A stretch of 64,000 bases of DNA, from the NCBI GenBank assembly GCA_965224015.1, contig OZ245032.1, positions 868,001 to 932,000 on the forward strand, read 5' to 3'. The notes beneath the pieces are model-generated. The model searched no databases and was not told where the DNA came from. It worked only from the letters and a program-made list of their open reading frames with translations. The DNA is from CBDCVD01 sp965224015. GTDB taxonomy: Bacteria > Pseudomonadota > Alphaproteobacteria > Rhizobiales > CBDCVD01. Below are positions 44,449 to 53,435 of this stretch, one piece after another. How positions within the stretch are numbered: position 1 is the first letter of the stretch; each line of letters begins with the position of its first letter. A program made the position numbers and the translations under genes.

Positions 44449-45342
44449 TCACGCACCATCAAACCCGATCATGGCCTTTATGTCATTTCGAGTCATACCT
44501 TGCGCCCTCAGGGTACGCAGGCTCGTTGCCTGGGTCGACTTCGACAATTTACGCCCGTCTTCATCAAGGATAAGGCGATGATGATGATAGACCGGCTCCG
44601 GCAATTGCAATAGCGCTTGCAAGACCCGATGAATGGCCGTCATGGGAGCGATATCGCGCCCGCGCACAACATGGCTTATGCCTTGATGCGCATCGTCAAG
44701 CACCACGGCCAGATTATACATCACCGGCATGTGCCGTCCCGCCATGGCCACGTCGCCCCAGTGCTGTGCCTTGGCGCGCACCGTTTTAACGGTCTTTTGC
44801 TGGGTATTGGTGGCGTTTGTCTCGGTCCAGGTCAGCGGTCCGGCAAGCTGTGCCAGCGCTTTTTTCATGTCCAAACGCAAGGTAAAGGGGCGCGCTTGCA
44901 CCTGGCGGCGACGCTCTTCCTGGCGACCAAGTACCAGACCGCGCCCAGGATGTCGCGGCGCACCGAGTGGATCCAATCGCGGCACCTCAGGTGCAAGCCT
45001 CGCAACGGCCGCTGCGATTTCTTTTCGCGATGCGTAGCAGCGATAGAGAAGGCGCTTCTCATCAAGCCTGGTGATCGCCTGTTGATAGCGGGTGAGATGC
45101 TCCGATTGACGCAGCACCGGTTCTTCCCACGCAAGACCGAGCCAACGCAGGTCGTCATAAATCGCCTCCTCGAACACGGATCGGCAGCGCTCGCGATCAA
45201 TATTCTCAATGCGCAGCAGAAACTTTGCGCCGATAGCCCGGGCGAAGGCGTAACCCGCCAACGCCGCATAGGCATGGCCAAGATGCAGATAGCCGTTTGG
45301 ACTTGGTGCGAAGCGAGACACCGGGTGCGAGAGTGGGCTCAT
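44449..45342 (-). CDS. gluQ: Glutamyl-Q tRNA(Asp) synthetase
   Basis: A 297-residue paralogue of the glutamyl-tRNA synthetase catalytic domain, without the anticodon-binding domain. The class I HIGH motif is YLHLGHAYAAL (about 18-28) and the KMSKS equivalent is DEDGRKLSKSTQ. It attaches glutamate to queuosine in tRNA-Asp. The Zn-binding Cys region appears reduced to YRCYASRKEI, as in many members. The length is normal. Confidence 0.9.
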   Translation of the reverse strand: MSPLSHPVSRFAPSPNGYLHLGHAYAALAGYAFARAIGAKFLLRIENIDRERCRSVFEEAIYDDLRWLGLAWEEPVLRQSEHLTRYQQAITRLDEKRLLYRCYASRKEIAAAVARLAPEVPRLDPLGAPRHPGRGLVLGRQEERRRQVQARPFTLRLDMKKALAQLAGPLTWTETNATNTQQKTVKTVRAKAQHWGDVAMAGRHMPVMYNLAVVLDDAHQGISHVVRGRDIAPMTAIHRVLQALLQLPEPVYHHHRLILDEDGRKLSKSTQATSLRTLRAQGMTRNDIKAMIGFDGA

Positions 45343-45419
45343 GGCAGGCAGGTATGATGTCCACCAGATTATGGCTTGTGACTGGCCGGGGCGGGGGCTC
45401 CGACTTTATCTGAAAAAGT

Positions 45420-46124
45420 TTAACGCGCCCGTTGACCAAACAGAATTTTCTGAACCTCTGTATCCGTGGCCAATTGGTATTTTTCGCGATAGTCCCTGCC
45501 TACAGCAAGGCCGGCAATGACCGCAGGACGCGCCAACACGGTTTCCAGCCAGCGCTCCATGTGGGGAAACTGGGCAATATCCTGCCCCTGGCCTTCCCAC
45601 AATTTTGCCCAGCCAATACACGCCATATCAGCAATGGAATAGTCGCCGGCAAGATAGTCCCGATCCGTAAGACGTTTATTTAGAACCCCGTATAACCGAT
45701 TGCATTCGTTAGTATAACGCTCAATGGCATAATCGAGTTTTTCGGGCGCATAACTGCGAAAATGATGCGCCTGACCTGCCATGGGACCCAAGCCGCCCAT
45801 TTGCCAGAACAGCCATTGTTCAACCTCGACTCGAGAGCGGTCTTCCTGCGGGTAAAACTGTCCGAACTTACGCCCGAGATATTGCAGGATCGCCCCCGAT
45901 TCGAAAACCGAAATCGCTTTGTTGTCCGGACCTTCAGGATCGACAATTGCGGGCATGCGATTGTTCGGCGCGATTTTCAGGAAATCCGGGTGAAACTGCT
46001 CGCCTGCGCCTATGTCGACATAATTGATCTTATAGGGGACCCGCAGTTCCTCAAACATTATGGTAATCTTCCAGCCGTTCGGTGTCGGCCAATAATAAAG
46101 TTCAATGGGCGTTTGCTGATGCAC
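45420..46124 (-). CDS. Glutathione S-transferase family protein (YfcG/Nu-class type)
   Basis: A 234-residue two-domain GST. Thioredoxin-like domain with YYWPTPNGWKITIMFEE, NNRMPAIVD (cis-Pro) and VFESGAILQYLGRKFG; helical domain with YLAGDYSIADMACIGWAKLW. The TPNGWK start and the EVEQWLFWQMGGLGPM segment are typical of Nu-class/YfcG proteins, which act as glutathione-dependent disulfide reductases. Divergent from the P450 gene. Confidence 0.9.
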   Translation of the reverse strand: MHQQTPIELYYWPTPNGWKITIMFEELRVPYKINYVDIGAGEQFHPDFLKIAPNNRMPAIVDPEGPDNKAISVFESGAILQYLGRKFGQFYPQEDRSRVEVEQWLFWQMGGLGPMAGQAHHFRSYAPEKLDYAIERYTNECNRLYGVLNKRLTDRDYLAGDYSIADMACIGWAKLWEGQGQDIAQFPHMERWLETVLARPAVIAGLAVGRDYREKYQLATDTEVQKILFGQRAR

Positions 46125-46243
46125 AAGGATTTCCTTTGTTTCATGATGTTGCCGGTTATGGTATCGTGACGGAGCATAGAAACAAGAACTTTATGCGGCT
46201 GGACCCCGCGCGTTGATCCGAAAACTCCTTTTGAGGCCCCGTC

Positions 46244-47620
46244 ATGGCCACGTCCGCACCCTTTATTCCGCCAACATTTACGCCCTCTCGGGCTCCGGTG
46301 CGCCTGGGTCATTTTATGGCGAAGTTCATACGAAATCCAATAGAAACCCTGCCCGCACAAGTGTTTGAACAACCCGCCTTCAAGGCGGTCATTATGGGCC
46401 AGCAGGTGCTGTTTATCTCCGACCCGGAAGCGGTAAAGACCGTGCTGATGGACAAGGACAGCATTTATCCCAAAGGCGAGGCTTACCGCTTGACCCTGGG
46501 TGAGGCTCTGGGACAGGGGTTGTTCACGGCCGACGGACAGCACTGGCGCTGGCAACGGCGGGCTTTGGCACCGGCTTTTCGTCCGCGTAATCTGGCCCCT
46601 TTGGTGCCGGCGATGGTCAATGCCGCCGAGATCACCGTGGCGCGCTGGCGCACCCACAGCAACGGCGAGCCGATCAATGTAGCCCAGGCCATGATGCAAA
46701 CCACGTTTCGGATCATCCTTGACACGATGCTCTCCGGAGGGGCGCAGTTTGACGCGGGAGAGTTCGAGGCCTTCATGGGGAAATATGCCAAGGGGGTGCC
46801 GTGGGTGTTTGCCCTGATCCTGTTTGGCCTGCCGCGGTGGATGCCGCACCCGGGACGCGCGGGCATGCGTCGGGCAGCGCGCGCGTTACGCCGGACGATC
46901 ATGAATGTTGTGGTGCAGCGTCGCAACAAAAAGGAGGGGGCTCCGGATCTTATCGATCTCTTGCTTGATGCGCAAGATCCCATAACAGGCCGACGCATGA
47001 GTGATGACGAAATTGTGGACAATATCGCCACCTTCCTTGCCGCCGGACATGAAACCACAGCGCAGACCCTGTCGTGGACCCTGTTCCTGCTTAGTGCCCA
47101 CAAAGAAAGCGAGATGCGGGTGATCGAGGAAATCAGCACCGTCATTGGTGACGGGCCGATTACCGCCTCCGCACTTATGCAGCTTACTTTTACCCGGCAG
47201 GTGATAGAGGAGGCCATGCGCCTTTATCCCCCCGCTCCTATCATCACCCGCGAACCCAGCGAACCTGTAACCTGGTTCGAGCGCACGGTACGCGCCGGCT
47301 CGATTGTGGAAATCCCCATCTATGCCATTCACCGTCACAGGGACCTTTGGGAGAACCCCGATGCTTTTGATCCGGACCGGTTTGCCCCCGGCAAGGAGGC
47401 CGAGCGACATAGGTTTGCGTATCTGCCCTTTGGCGGCGGGACGCGGGTGTGTATCGGCGCGACCTTTGCTATGCTGGAGGCCCTGGCCGTTTTGGCCACG
47501 CTGATGCCGAAAGTCCGTCTTCGCGTTGCCCCCGGCCATCAGGTCTGGCCGGAGGCTTTTATCACCATGCGCCCGCGCCGGGGTTTGCCCATGACTATCG
47601 CGTGGCGCGAGGCGGGCTGA
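46244..47620 (+). CDS. Cytochrome P450
   Basis: A 458-residue soluble bacterial P450. I-helix oxygen-activation motif LAAGHETTAQTLSW, K-helix EEAMRLYPPAP (ExxR), and heme loop FGGGTRVCIGATFAMLE with the thiolate Cys. There is no fused reductase and no ferredoxin gene nearby, so an unlinked redox partner is needed. Substrate unknown; N-terminal FIRNPIETLPAQVFEQP resembles P450s of the CYP1xx lipid/fatty-acid-oxidising groups only loosely. Confidence 0.92.
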   Translation: MATSAPFIPPTFTPSRAPVRLGHFMAKFIRNPIETLPAQVFEQPAFKAVIMGQQVLFISDPEAVKTVLMDKDSIYPKGEAYRLTLGEALGQGLFTADGQHWRWQRRALAPAFRPRNLAPLVPAMVNAAEITVARWRTHSNGEPINVAQAMMQTTFRIILDTMLSGGAQFDAGEFEAFMGKYAKGVPWVFALILFGLPRWMPHPGRAGMRRAARALRRTIMNVVVQRRNKKEGAPDLIDLLLDAQDPITGRRMSDDEIVDNIATFLAAGHETTAQTLSWTLFLLSAHKESEMRVIEEISTVIGDGPITASALMQLTFTRQVIEEAMRLYPPAPIITREPSEPVTWFERTVRAGSIVEIPIYAIHRHRDLWENPDAFDPDRFAPGKEAERHRFAYLPFGGGTRVCIGATFAMLEALAVLATLMPKVRLRVAPGHQVWPEAFITMRPRRGLPMTIAWREAG

Positions 47621-47654
47621 ACGCATGGTAGCAAAACGCGTTTGGCGGTTCTTA

Positions 47655-47729
47655 TACCAAGGGTCCTTGACAATGGCTGATACTCAAACAATATCAACGC
47701 AATGGAAATTCTTCGCAAACGACGGTATA
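47655..47729. repeat. MITE A fragment joined to the IS5 3'-end-like segment
   Basis: TACCAAGGGTCCTTGACAAT (start of family A, inverse orientation) runs into 47681-47729, the inverse of the segment at 12520-12569 (TTTGCGAAGAATTTCCATTG against TTTGTGAAGAATTTCCATTG). It lies between the P450 and GNAT genes. Confidence 0.75.
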
Positions 47730-47756
47730 AGATGCTCAAGAACGTCGCGTAGTTTG

Positions 47757-48260
47757 CTATAGGCTTTTTTCCATCACCAGAACCGGGATTCCATCGTCCC
47801 GGCTCAAACACCCGCTGCGTTCATCGACAATTGCAAAACCCTGTCCCTTATAGAACCGCACCGCACGGGTATTGTCACGCTCCACCTCAAGACGAAGCGC
47901 TGGGGTTCCGGAAAAGGCGCGCTCAATGCGCTTGAGCAACTGCCAGCCGATGCCTTTACCTTGCACCCTGGGCAGAACATACAGGCGATTGACGATAACC
48001 ACACCGTCGTCACTTGGCGTCGCCAGGGCGTGCCCTACGAGGGTGTCGTTGAGTTCGGCAACAAGAAACAGGGTCGTGGCGTCAGCAAGCGAAGGGGCTA
48101 ATGCCTTTACCCCGTGCCATCGGCGACTGAGCTTGCAAACCGTTTCATACCCTAAGAGATCATCATAGGTGTCGTGCCAGGTTTCGCGCAGCAGGCGCGA
48201 GACCTCCGGCAGGTCGCTGGGGCGCCCGCGAGCAATGCGCAAAGTGTTTTGATGGGTCAT
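47757..48260 (-). CDS. GNAT family N-acetyltransferase
   Basis: A 167-residue acetyltransferase with the acetyl-CoA motif A RVQGKGIGWQLLKRIER near residue 100 and strand/helix ALRLEVERDNTRAVRFYKGQ followed by GFAIVDER, the classical GNAT layout. The substrate cannot be predicted; a small-molecule amine or a protein N-terminus are both possible. Confidence 0.88.
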   Translation of the reverse strand: MTHQNTLRIARGRPSDLPEVSRLLRETWHDTYDDLLGYETVCKLSRRWHGVKALAPSLADATTLFLVAELNDTLVGHALATPSDDGVVIVNRLYVLPRVQGKGIGWQLLKRIERAFSGTPALRLEVERDNTRAVRFYKGQGFAIVDERSGCLSRDDGIPVLVMEKSL

Positions 48261-48427
48261 AGGGTTGCCGGATTCCCTGCCAATTCATCTTGCGGGCCAA
48301 CGACCGGTACACCCCTTGCACAAAAATCGTCATTCCCGGTTGCGCATGCAGCGCCTGCACGCTATAGCCTGAAAGTAAGGCCCTTGGCGCGTGCTTTAGA
48401 GCGTACTTCATAGAGCATAACACAGCC

Positions 48428-48566
48428 CATAGCAAAATGCGTTTAATTGGAATCATGGGGCTTTTGCGTATTCTTCTCGCATTTTGCTATAGATTTGAGG
48501 GCGATCAGCTTTATGGGGTTCGCTTATACCAAGGGCAAAATGGGTACACCTAACCCCATGCTGATC
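48428..48566. repeat. Composite C-D repeat upstream of gatC
   Basis: Family C hairpin at 48428-48492 and family D hairpin at 48503-48566 joined by ATTTGAGGGC, the inverse of the spacer in the other composites. The D arms here are GGGGTT and AACCCC, a third arm type. A 10-base family A end (TACCAAGGGC at 48527) interrupts it. The composite ends ~50 bases before gatC. Confidence 0.85.
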
Positions 48567-48614
48567 TAAAGGCCACCTTGATCATCACCGTTGTCAACAG
48601 AATACCGAGGCCCT

Positions 48615-48902
48615 ATGTCCATTGATATTAAAGAGGTAAAGAACATCGCTAGGCTGGCACGAATCGCTATCGCCGAACAGGAGGCGGATGGTTTTCAAAA
48701 CGAAATCAACAGCATACTGGGATGGGTTGAACAACTAAATGAAATTGATGTCAGCGCCGCTAAGCCGCTTACATCCATAGTTCCCATGGGCATGAAAAAA
48801 CGCTCCGATGATGTCACCGCCGGTGGCCATGCGGACATGATCGTCGCCAACGCACCTGAAGAGGAAGATCATTACTTTGTCGTGCCCAAGGTGGTGGAGT
48901 GA
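48615..48902 (+). CDS. gatC: Aspartyl/glutamyl-tRNA amidotransferase subunit C
   Basis: ATG at 48615 after CGAGG gives 95 residues: MSIDIKEVKNIARLARIAIA, the helical LGWVEQLNEIDVSAAKPLTS and C-terminal VVPKVVE. GatC wraps the GatA-GatB interface of the enzyme that converts Glu-tRNA-Gln to Gln-tRNA-Gln. It overlaps gatA by 4 bases (GTGA). Its promoter region is made of family C/D repeats. Confidence 0.95.
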   Translation: MSIDIKEVKNIARLARIAIAEQEADGFQNEINSILGWVEQLNEIDVSAAKPLTSIVPMGMKKRSDDVTAGGHADMIVANAPEEEDHYFVVPKVVE

Positions 48903-50404
48903 GCCCGGTGCGTGACCTGACCCGCTTAAGCATCGCCACGGCCCGCGAAGGTTTAAAGAGCAAAGCCTTCTCCGCGAGCGAACTCGCCACCGCCTACCTT
49001 GACGCCATTGAAGGCGCCAACGGCGCCCTTAATGCCTATGTGGAAGTCACCGCCGACAAGGCCCGTGCCATGGCAAAGCAAAGCGATGCGCGCATCGCCG
49101 CGCAGGAAACCGGCGCTCTTGAGGGCATTCCCCTTGGCATCAAAGACCTTTATTGTACCAGAGGCGATCACTCCCAGGCCTGTTCGCATATTCTCGACGG
49201 GTTCCGCCCGGACTATGAATCAACCGTAACAGCAAACCTGTGGAATGCCGGTGCGGTCCAATTGGGCAAGCTGAACATGGATGAATTCGCCATGGGTTCG
49301 TCTAACGAGAACAGCTATTACGGCCCTGTTGTGAACCCATGGCGGGCTACCGGCAACAATGCAAAGCTGGTACCGGGGGGCTCATCGGGGGGCTCGGCGG
49401 CCGCCCTTGCGGCACACCTGGCGGCAGGCACCCTGGGAACGGACACCGGCGGATCGATCCGCCAGCCCGCCGCTTTTACCGGCACCGTCGGCATCAAGCC
49501 AACCTACGGGCGTTGCTCGCGTTGGGGCATTATTGCCTTTGCGTCCTCGCTGGATCAGGCGGGACCCTTTGCACGCAGTGTCGAGGATGCCGCACTGCTG
49601 CTTAACGTGATGGCGGGTCACGATGAGAAAGACACCACCAGTGTGGACAGACCCGTACCGGACTATGCTGCAAGTGTTGGTGCCAGCGTTAAGGGACTGA
49701 CCATCGGCGTGCCCAGGGAATACCGCCTTGAGGGCATGAGCCGTGATGTAGAGGCGTTGTGGCAGCAGGGGATTGCCTGGCTGAAACAGGCCGGGGCGGA
49801 AATCGAAGACATTTCCCTGCCCTATACGCGCTACGCTCTGCCTGCCTATTACATCATCGCCCCGGCTGAGGCCTCATCCAACCTGGCCCGTTACGACGGC
49901 GTGCGTTATGGCCTTCGCGTCGACGGTGATGACGTCATTTCCATGTATGAAAATACCCGCGCCACAGGTTTCGGCCACGAGGTCAAGCGCCGGGTGATGA
50001 TCGGCACTTACGTGCTGTCGGCGGGCTATTACGACGCCTATTATGTGCGCGCCCAGAAAGTGCGCAACCTGATCAAACGCGATTTCGATGAGACCTGGAA
50101 CAGGGGTGTCGACGCAGTACTCACGCCGACGACGCCAACTGCGGCTTTTCCCATCGGCGACGAGAGCAAGCAGGACCCTATCGCCATGTACCTGAACGAT
50201 ATTTTCACCGTAACGGTCAACATGGCCGGCCTGCCGGGCATTTCGGTGCCGGCGGGACTGGACCGACAGGGCTTGCCGCTGGGCTTGCAACTGATCGGCA
50301 GGCCGTTTGATGAGGAAACCCTGTTTCGCCTCGCCCATGTGATTGAGGACGCGGCCGGACGTTTTACACCAGATGTGTGGTGGGAGCAAAAAACTAATGC
50401 CTGA
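48899..50404 (+). CDS. gatA: Aspartyl/glutamyl-tRNA amidotransferase subunit A
   Basis: A 501-residue amidase-signature protein starting with GTG at 48899 inside the gatC stop. The catalytic Lys is in GIKDLYC (about 80), and the Gly/Ser-rich core PGGSSGGSAAALAA to DTGGSIRQPAAFTG holds the Ser-cisSer pair. It releases ammonia from glutamine for transamidation. gatB, which normally follows, is absent here; the next gene is a PLP enzyme. Confidence 0.96.
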   Translation: MSPVRDLTRLSIATAREGLKSKAFSASELATAYLDAIEGANGALNAYVEVTADKARAMAKQSDARIAAQETGALEGIPLGIKDLYCTRGDHSQACSHILDGFRPDYESTVTANLWNAGAVQLGKLNMDEFAMGSSNENSYYGPVVNPWRATGNNAKLVPGGSSGGSAAALAAHLAAGTLGTDTGGSIRQPAAFTGTVGIKPTYGRCSRWGIIAFASSLDQAGPFARSVEDAALLLNVMAGHDEKDTTSVDRPVPDYAASVGASVKGLTIGVPREYRLEGMSRDVEALWQQGIAWLKQAGAEIEDISLPYTRYALPAYYIIAPAEASSNLARYDGVRYGLRVDGDDVISMYENTRATGFGHEVKRRVMIGTYVLSAGYYDAYYVRAQKVRNLIKRDFDETWNRGVDAVLTPTTPTAAFPIGDESKQDPIAMYLNDIFTVTVNMAGLPGISVPAGLDRQGLPLGLQLIGRPFDEETLFRLAHVIEDAAGRFTPDVWWEQKTNA

Positions 50405-50441
50405 GTCCCGCAAACCAGAACACCATAAGAGGGATGGCATT

Positions 50442-51659
50442 GTGACCAAAGCCAGCATCTACAAGGGCATCTCAACAAAAGCCATTCACGCAGGCGAGTG
50501 GCCGGATCCGGACACCGGTGCCTCGGCGCCCAATATCGTCATGTCGTCAACGTTTGTGACCGATCAGCCGCAAGGGTTTTCCGCCAACGAACTTACCCCC
50601 GAATCGCCCTTTGTTTACAGCCGTTGGGCAAACCCGACGGTGGCCCAGTTGGAGGCTAAACTTGCCGCTCTCGAGGGCGGCGAGCAGGCGGTGTGTTTTG
50701 CCTCCGGCATGGCCGCGTCTTCGGCGATTTTCTTTTCGCTTTTGTCCGCCGGCGACCACGTGATTGTGGCGGATGTGTGCTATGCGGGCGTGGCGGAGTT
50801 GGCGCGCACCACCTTACCCCGCATGGGGGTCGCAGTCAGCCTTGTTGACATGTCGAACCTGGAGGCGGTGCGCGCTGCCGTGCGCCCCAACACCAAGCTG
50901 ATCTACACCGAGACTCCCGCCAATCCGATCATGCGTTTGAGCGATCTGGCTGCCCTTGTTGAGATCGCCCGTGAGGCTGGCGCCAAGACCGCCGTCGACA
51001 GCACCTTTGCCACGCCCATCGCCACACAGCCTCTAACCTTTGGGGTTGATTACGTGATGCACTCCCTGACCAAATACATTTGCGGCCACGGGGATGCGCT
51101 GGGGGGCGCGGTGATCGGCTCGTCTGCCGCCATGCAGGCGCTTAATGCCGAGGCGACCGTTCATTACGGCGGGGTTTTGAGCCCGTTTAATGCCTGGCTG
51201 ATCATGCGCGGCGCGGCAACGCTACCCTTGCGCATGCAGGCGCACGAAAAATCAGCAATCGCCATTGCGCGGTTTTTGCAGAGCCATCCACGCATCACCC
51301 GGGTGCTTTATCCCGGCCTTGAAAGCCATCCCCAGTATGCTTTGGCGCAAGCGCAGATGCGCAACACCAGCGCCATGATCAGCTTTCAAGTCAAAGACGC
51401 CGCGACCGGTCACGCCCTGGCACAGCGTATGGCCAGGGACTTGCGCATTATCCACTACGCCGTCTCCCTTGGTCATCACCGTTCGCTTATCGTGTGGATG
51501 CCCACTGATGAGCTGATGGAAAGCTCATTTGCGCTCGAAGGGGCGGCGCTGGAGAGCTATCGCGCCCTTGCCGGTGACGGGGTGTTCCGCCTCTCCGTCG
51601 GCCTTGAGGACACGCAAGACCTGATCGCCGACCTGAAGGCTGTTTTGGGAACCGATTGA
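50442..51659 (+). CDS. PLP-dependent Cys/Met metabolism enzyme (trans-sulfuration family)
   Basis: GTG at 50442 with AGAGGGATG upstream gives 405 residues; an ATG at 50397 overlapping gatA is possible but lacks a ribosome site. Fold type I motifs: SRWANPTVAQLEAKLAALEG, CFASGMAASSAIFF, YTETPANPIMRLSDL, and PLP-Lys in HSLTKYICGHGDALGG. It belongs with cystathionine gamma-synthase/lyase and methionine gamma-lyase; SRWANPT and the KYICGHGD loop suggest a lyase, but the reaction cannot be fixed by eye. Confidence 0.85.
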   Translation: MTKASIYKGISTKAIHAGEWPDPDTGASAPNIVMSSTFVTDQPQGFSANELTPESPFVYSRWANPTVAQLEAKLAALEGGEQAVCFASGMAASSAIFFSLLSAGDHVIVADVCYAGVAELARTTLPRMGVAVSLVDMSNLEAVRAAVRPNTKLIYTETPANPIMRLSDLAALVEIAREAGAKTAVDSTFATPIATQPLTFGVDYVMHSLTKYICGHGDALGGAVIGSSAAMQALNAEATVHYGGVLSPFNAWLIMRGAATLPLRMQAHEKSAIAIARFLQSHPRITRVLYPGLESHPQYALAQAQMRNTSAMISFQVKDAATGHALAQRMARDLRIIHYAVSLGHHRSLIVWMPTDELMESSFALEGAALESYRALAGDGVFRLSVGLEDTQDLIADLKAVLGTD

Positions 51660-51703
51660 GGGCGGGGAAAATGGAAGAGAACATGATCACATCGCGTACC
51701 CCA

Positions 51704-52114
51704 TTACAGCAAATCGGCGCAGTCCATGGTTCTGCGAATATCCCAGAGCCTGTCTAAATATTCGCCGTGGAATTTTATCTCATTTTTGGTCCTTTGCAGT
51801 TGGTATTCGGCGGATTGCACGGCATTTTCCGCGTCACGCCATTTGGCCTCCACATTGGATATTTTTACGGAAAGCGCTATTTGTGCGCCTATCGCAGCAG
51901 CGTTCGCCTTTGGACTTTTATCTGGACCCAACATACGCGACGCTGCCTGAAGCTGGTCAAGCTCCAATTTCAAATTGCCCGCATCGCGCCGCAAACGATT
52001 CAGTTCGTCTACCAATCTGTTGTGTTTGGCGTAAAGTTTCTTTCTTTCCTTCTGCGTAAATCTGATTAGGTCGGTGTTTTCCTTACATTTTTTTGGATCG
52101 TATGGCTTTTGCAT
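51704..52114 (-). CDS. Coiled-coil protein of unknown function
   Basis: A 136-residue soluble, highly charged protein. Residues 20-60 (RKKLYAKHNRLVDELNRLRR) and 80-120 (AKWRDAENAVQSAEYQLQRT) are predicted coiled-coil helices separated by an Ala-rich turn. No signal peptide. It is divergent from the exported protein at 52183 across a 9-base-arm hairpin. No family recognised. Confidence 0.55.
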   Translation of the reverse strand: MQKPYDPKKCKENTDLIRFTQKERKKLYAKHNRLVDELNRLRRDAGNLKLELDQLQAASRMLGPDKSPKANAAAIGAQIALSVKISNVEAKWRDAENAVQSAEYQLQRTKNEIKFHGEYLDRLWDIRRTMDCADLL

Positions 52115-52152
52115 TCAAGTGGTTTCCGCGCAGCAATTGACAGGTCATGGGC

Positions 52153-52173
52153 TCGCCTATAGAGTATAGGCGA
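52153..52173. promoter_or_regulatory. Perfect hairpin in a divergent intergenic region
   Basis: TCGCCTATA and TATAGGCGA form 9-base perfect arms around GAG, nine bases before the ATG at 52183 and 39 bases before the divergent start at 52114. It could be an operator or hinder ribosome access to the plus-strand start, which has no clear Shine-Dalgarno. Confidence 0.55.
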
Positions 52174-52182
52174 CGTGTCACC

Positions 52183-53085
52183 ATGGTGGATAAAGTGGCG
52201 TTGAATTGTTTTCCGTTCCATTTGCTTAAAGCTGGCGTTCTGCGTTCCCTGTTTGCCAGTGCAGTGGTGTCGTTGACACCGCTGGCACCAACCGCCCTGG
52301 CGCAGGACGCTGCAACCAAATGGTCATTTGCCGACCACCCCCACCCCTCCGAAGATAAGATGACTGCGGCCGAAATTGACAGGCTTCGTCGAGTCGTTCC
52401 GCCTGAAGACCTGCATCCTGATAGACTTGACGACGCTACATATTGTCCAATAAAGCTCGACATCCATTACGCGATTTATCGAAGCCACTATCCGGCCTTT
52501 GAAACCTCGACCAATCCACAGACAAGACGAAAGCAATGGCAGATTGGTGCATTCGCCAGTCCTGATGCCGTCTATCTTCGCCATTGCCTGCACTGGCAGT
52601 TGGCCAGGAAAATCGAGGCGTTTACAAAAACGTTTGAAGCGAATCCGGATTTTGTCTTTTGCGGACGCTATTCGCGTTCACCGGTTAATACCAATGAACG
52701 GGCATTAAAGGCGTTCATTGATGAATACATTGCCTATGCAAAAACCGGCTATTTGGATGTATCTTTGGGGTGGGAAAATTGGGGGCTTCCTTTTAACCTT
52801 GTCAAGTTAAACGCCGATGTCGCCTATTATTTCGCGAAGATTTCTCAGCCGCCAATACCGTGGTACCCAGATTGGCGTGATATGGCCGACGATTTCGCCA
52901 AAGCGTTGCAATCCGCCTTCGACGACGAGCGCAGGGTCTTTTTGGACGCAGCCGTTGCGCGCCGAGATTTCGACGCCGTCGCTGCAACTACCGCACCCTG
53001 TATCCTTCCTGAAAACAAGACCGACCCTGTCCAGCTGACCACAACCGACCTGCTTCAGATCATCATCAGTATTTTCCTGCCTTGA
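52183..53085 (+). CDS. Exported protein of unknown function
   Basis: ATG at 52183 gives 300 residues. The N-terminus has a signal-like stretch (LRSLFASAVVSLTPLAPTAL then AQDAA). The mature protein has two Cys pairs in spaced contexts (TYCPIKLDIHY, YLRHCLHWQLA, FVFCGRYSRS, TAPCILPEN), suggesting disulfides in the periplasm, and a helical middle. The C-terminus is hydrophobic (LLQIIISIFLP). Not recognised as a known family. Confidence 0.55.
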   Translation: MVDKVALNCFPFHLLKAGVLRSLFASAVVSLTPLAPTALAQDAATKWSFADHPHPSEDKMTAAEIDRLRRVVPPEDLHPDRLDDATYCPIKLDIHYAIYRSHYPAFETSTNPQTRRKQWQIGAFASPDAVYLRHCLHWQLARKIEAFTKTFEANPDFVFCGRYSRSPVNTNERALKAFIDEYIAYAKTGYLDVSLGWENWGLPFNLVKLNADVAYYFAKISQPPIPWYPDWRDMADDFAKALQSAFDDERRVFLDAAVARRDFDAVAATTAPCILPENKTDPVQLTTTDLLQIIISIFLP

Positions 53086-53296
53086 TGGACGTGACCACAG
53101 CACCGCGGCCAATCCCACTATTTGCCAATAATTCCATAGCGTGTGTTATCCCTTTGCGGTCTGATTTCGGTTGCGCGACAATCCCTTGTTGATTAAGCTC
53201 TCGCACAAGGTCAGCGCCCATGCGCGGGCCCCGGGGCGTCACAACCCCGCACACAGCGGTCTTTGCTGACCGCAACAGCATCTCCTCGGTTTTCAT
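53066..53296 (-). CDS. Doubtful small gene, unknown function
   Basis: From an ATG at 53296 the minus strand reads MKTEEMLLRSAKTAVCGVVT and later NQQGIVAQPKSDRKGITHAM and GRGAVVTSIKAGKY to a TGA at 53066, with protein-like composition. There is no ribosome site and it overlaps the convergent gene by 20 bases. It could be a small real gene, a 3' remnant, or chance. Confidence 0.3.
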   Translation of the reverse strand: MKTEEMLLRSAKTAVCGVVTPRGPRMGADLVRELNQQGIVAQPKSDRKGITHAMELLANSGIGRGAVVTSIKAGKY

Positions 53297-53377
53297 GGCC
53301 GGGGAGGCTGCGGCGCATGTCCAGAGCTTCGGCTTAAAGGCCGTGGCGGTCGTCTGTGTGCGGCTTGTGAACTCCCC

Positions 53378-53420
53378 GGTCACCAGGGACCATGGTCTCT
53401 GGTGGCCCTTTTCTTTTTTG
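53378..53420 (+). terminator. Rho-independent terminator or attenuator before the 73-residue gene
   Basis: GGTCACCAGGGACC and GGTCTCTGGTGGCC can pair around ATG, followed by CTTTTCTTTTTT. It lies 16 bases before ATG 53436, which has its own AAGGGAG inside that gap, so it may end an upstream transcript or attenuate the small gene. Confidence 0.7.
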
Positions 53421-53435
53421 CCAAGGGAGTTTGCA

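Noticed and set aside
46058..46849. A 263-codon minus-strand frame under the P450 gene
   Set aside because: Overlaps both the P450 and GST genes on the opposite strand and lacks any motif.
53220..53435. N-terminal extension of the 73-residue protein to an ATG at 53220
   Set aside because: It would run through a terminator-like hairpin with T run, and the internal ATG at 53436 has a good ribosome site.
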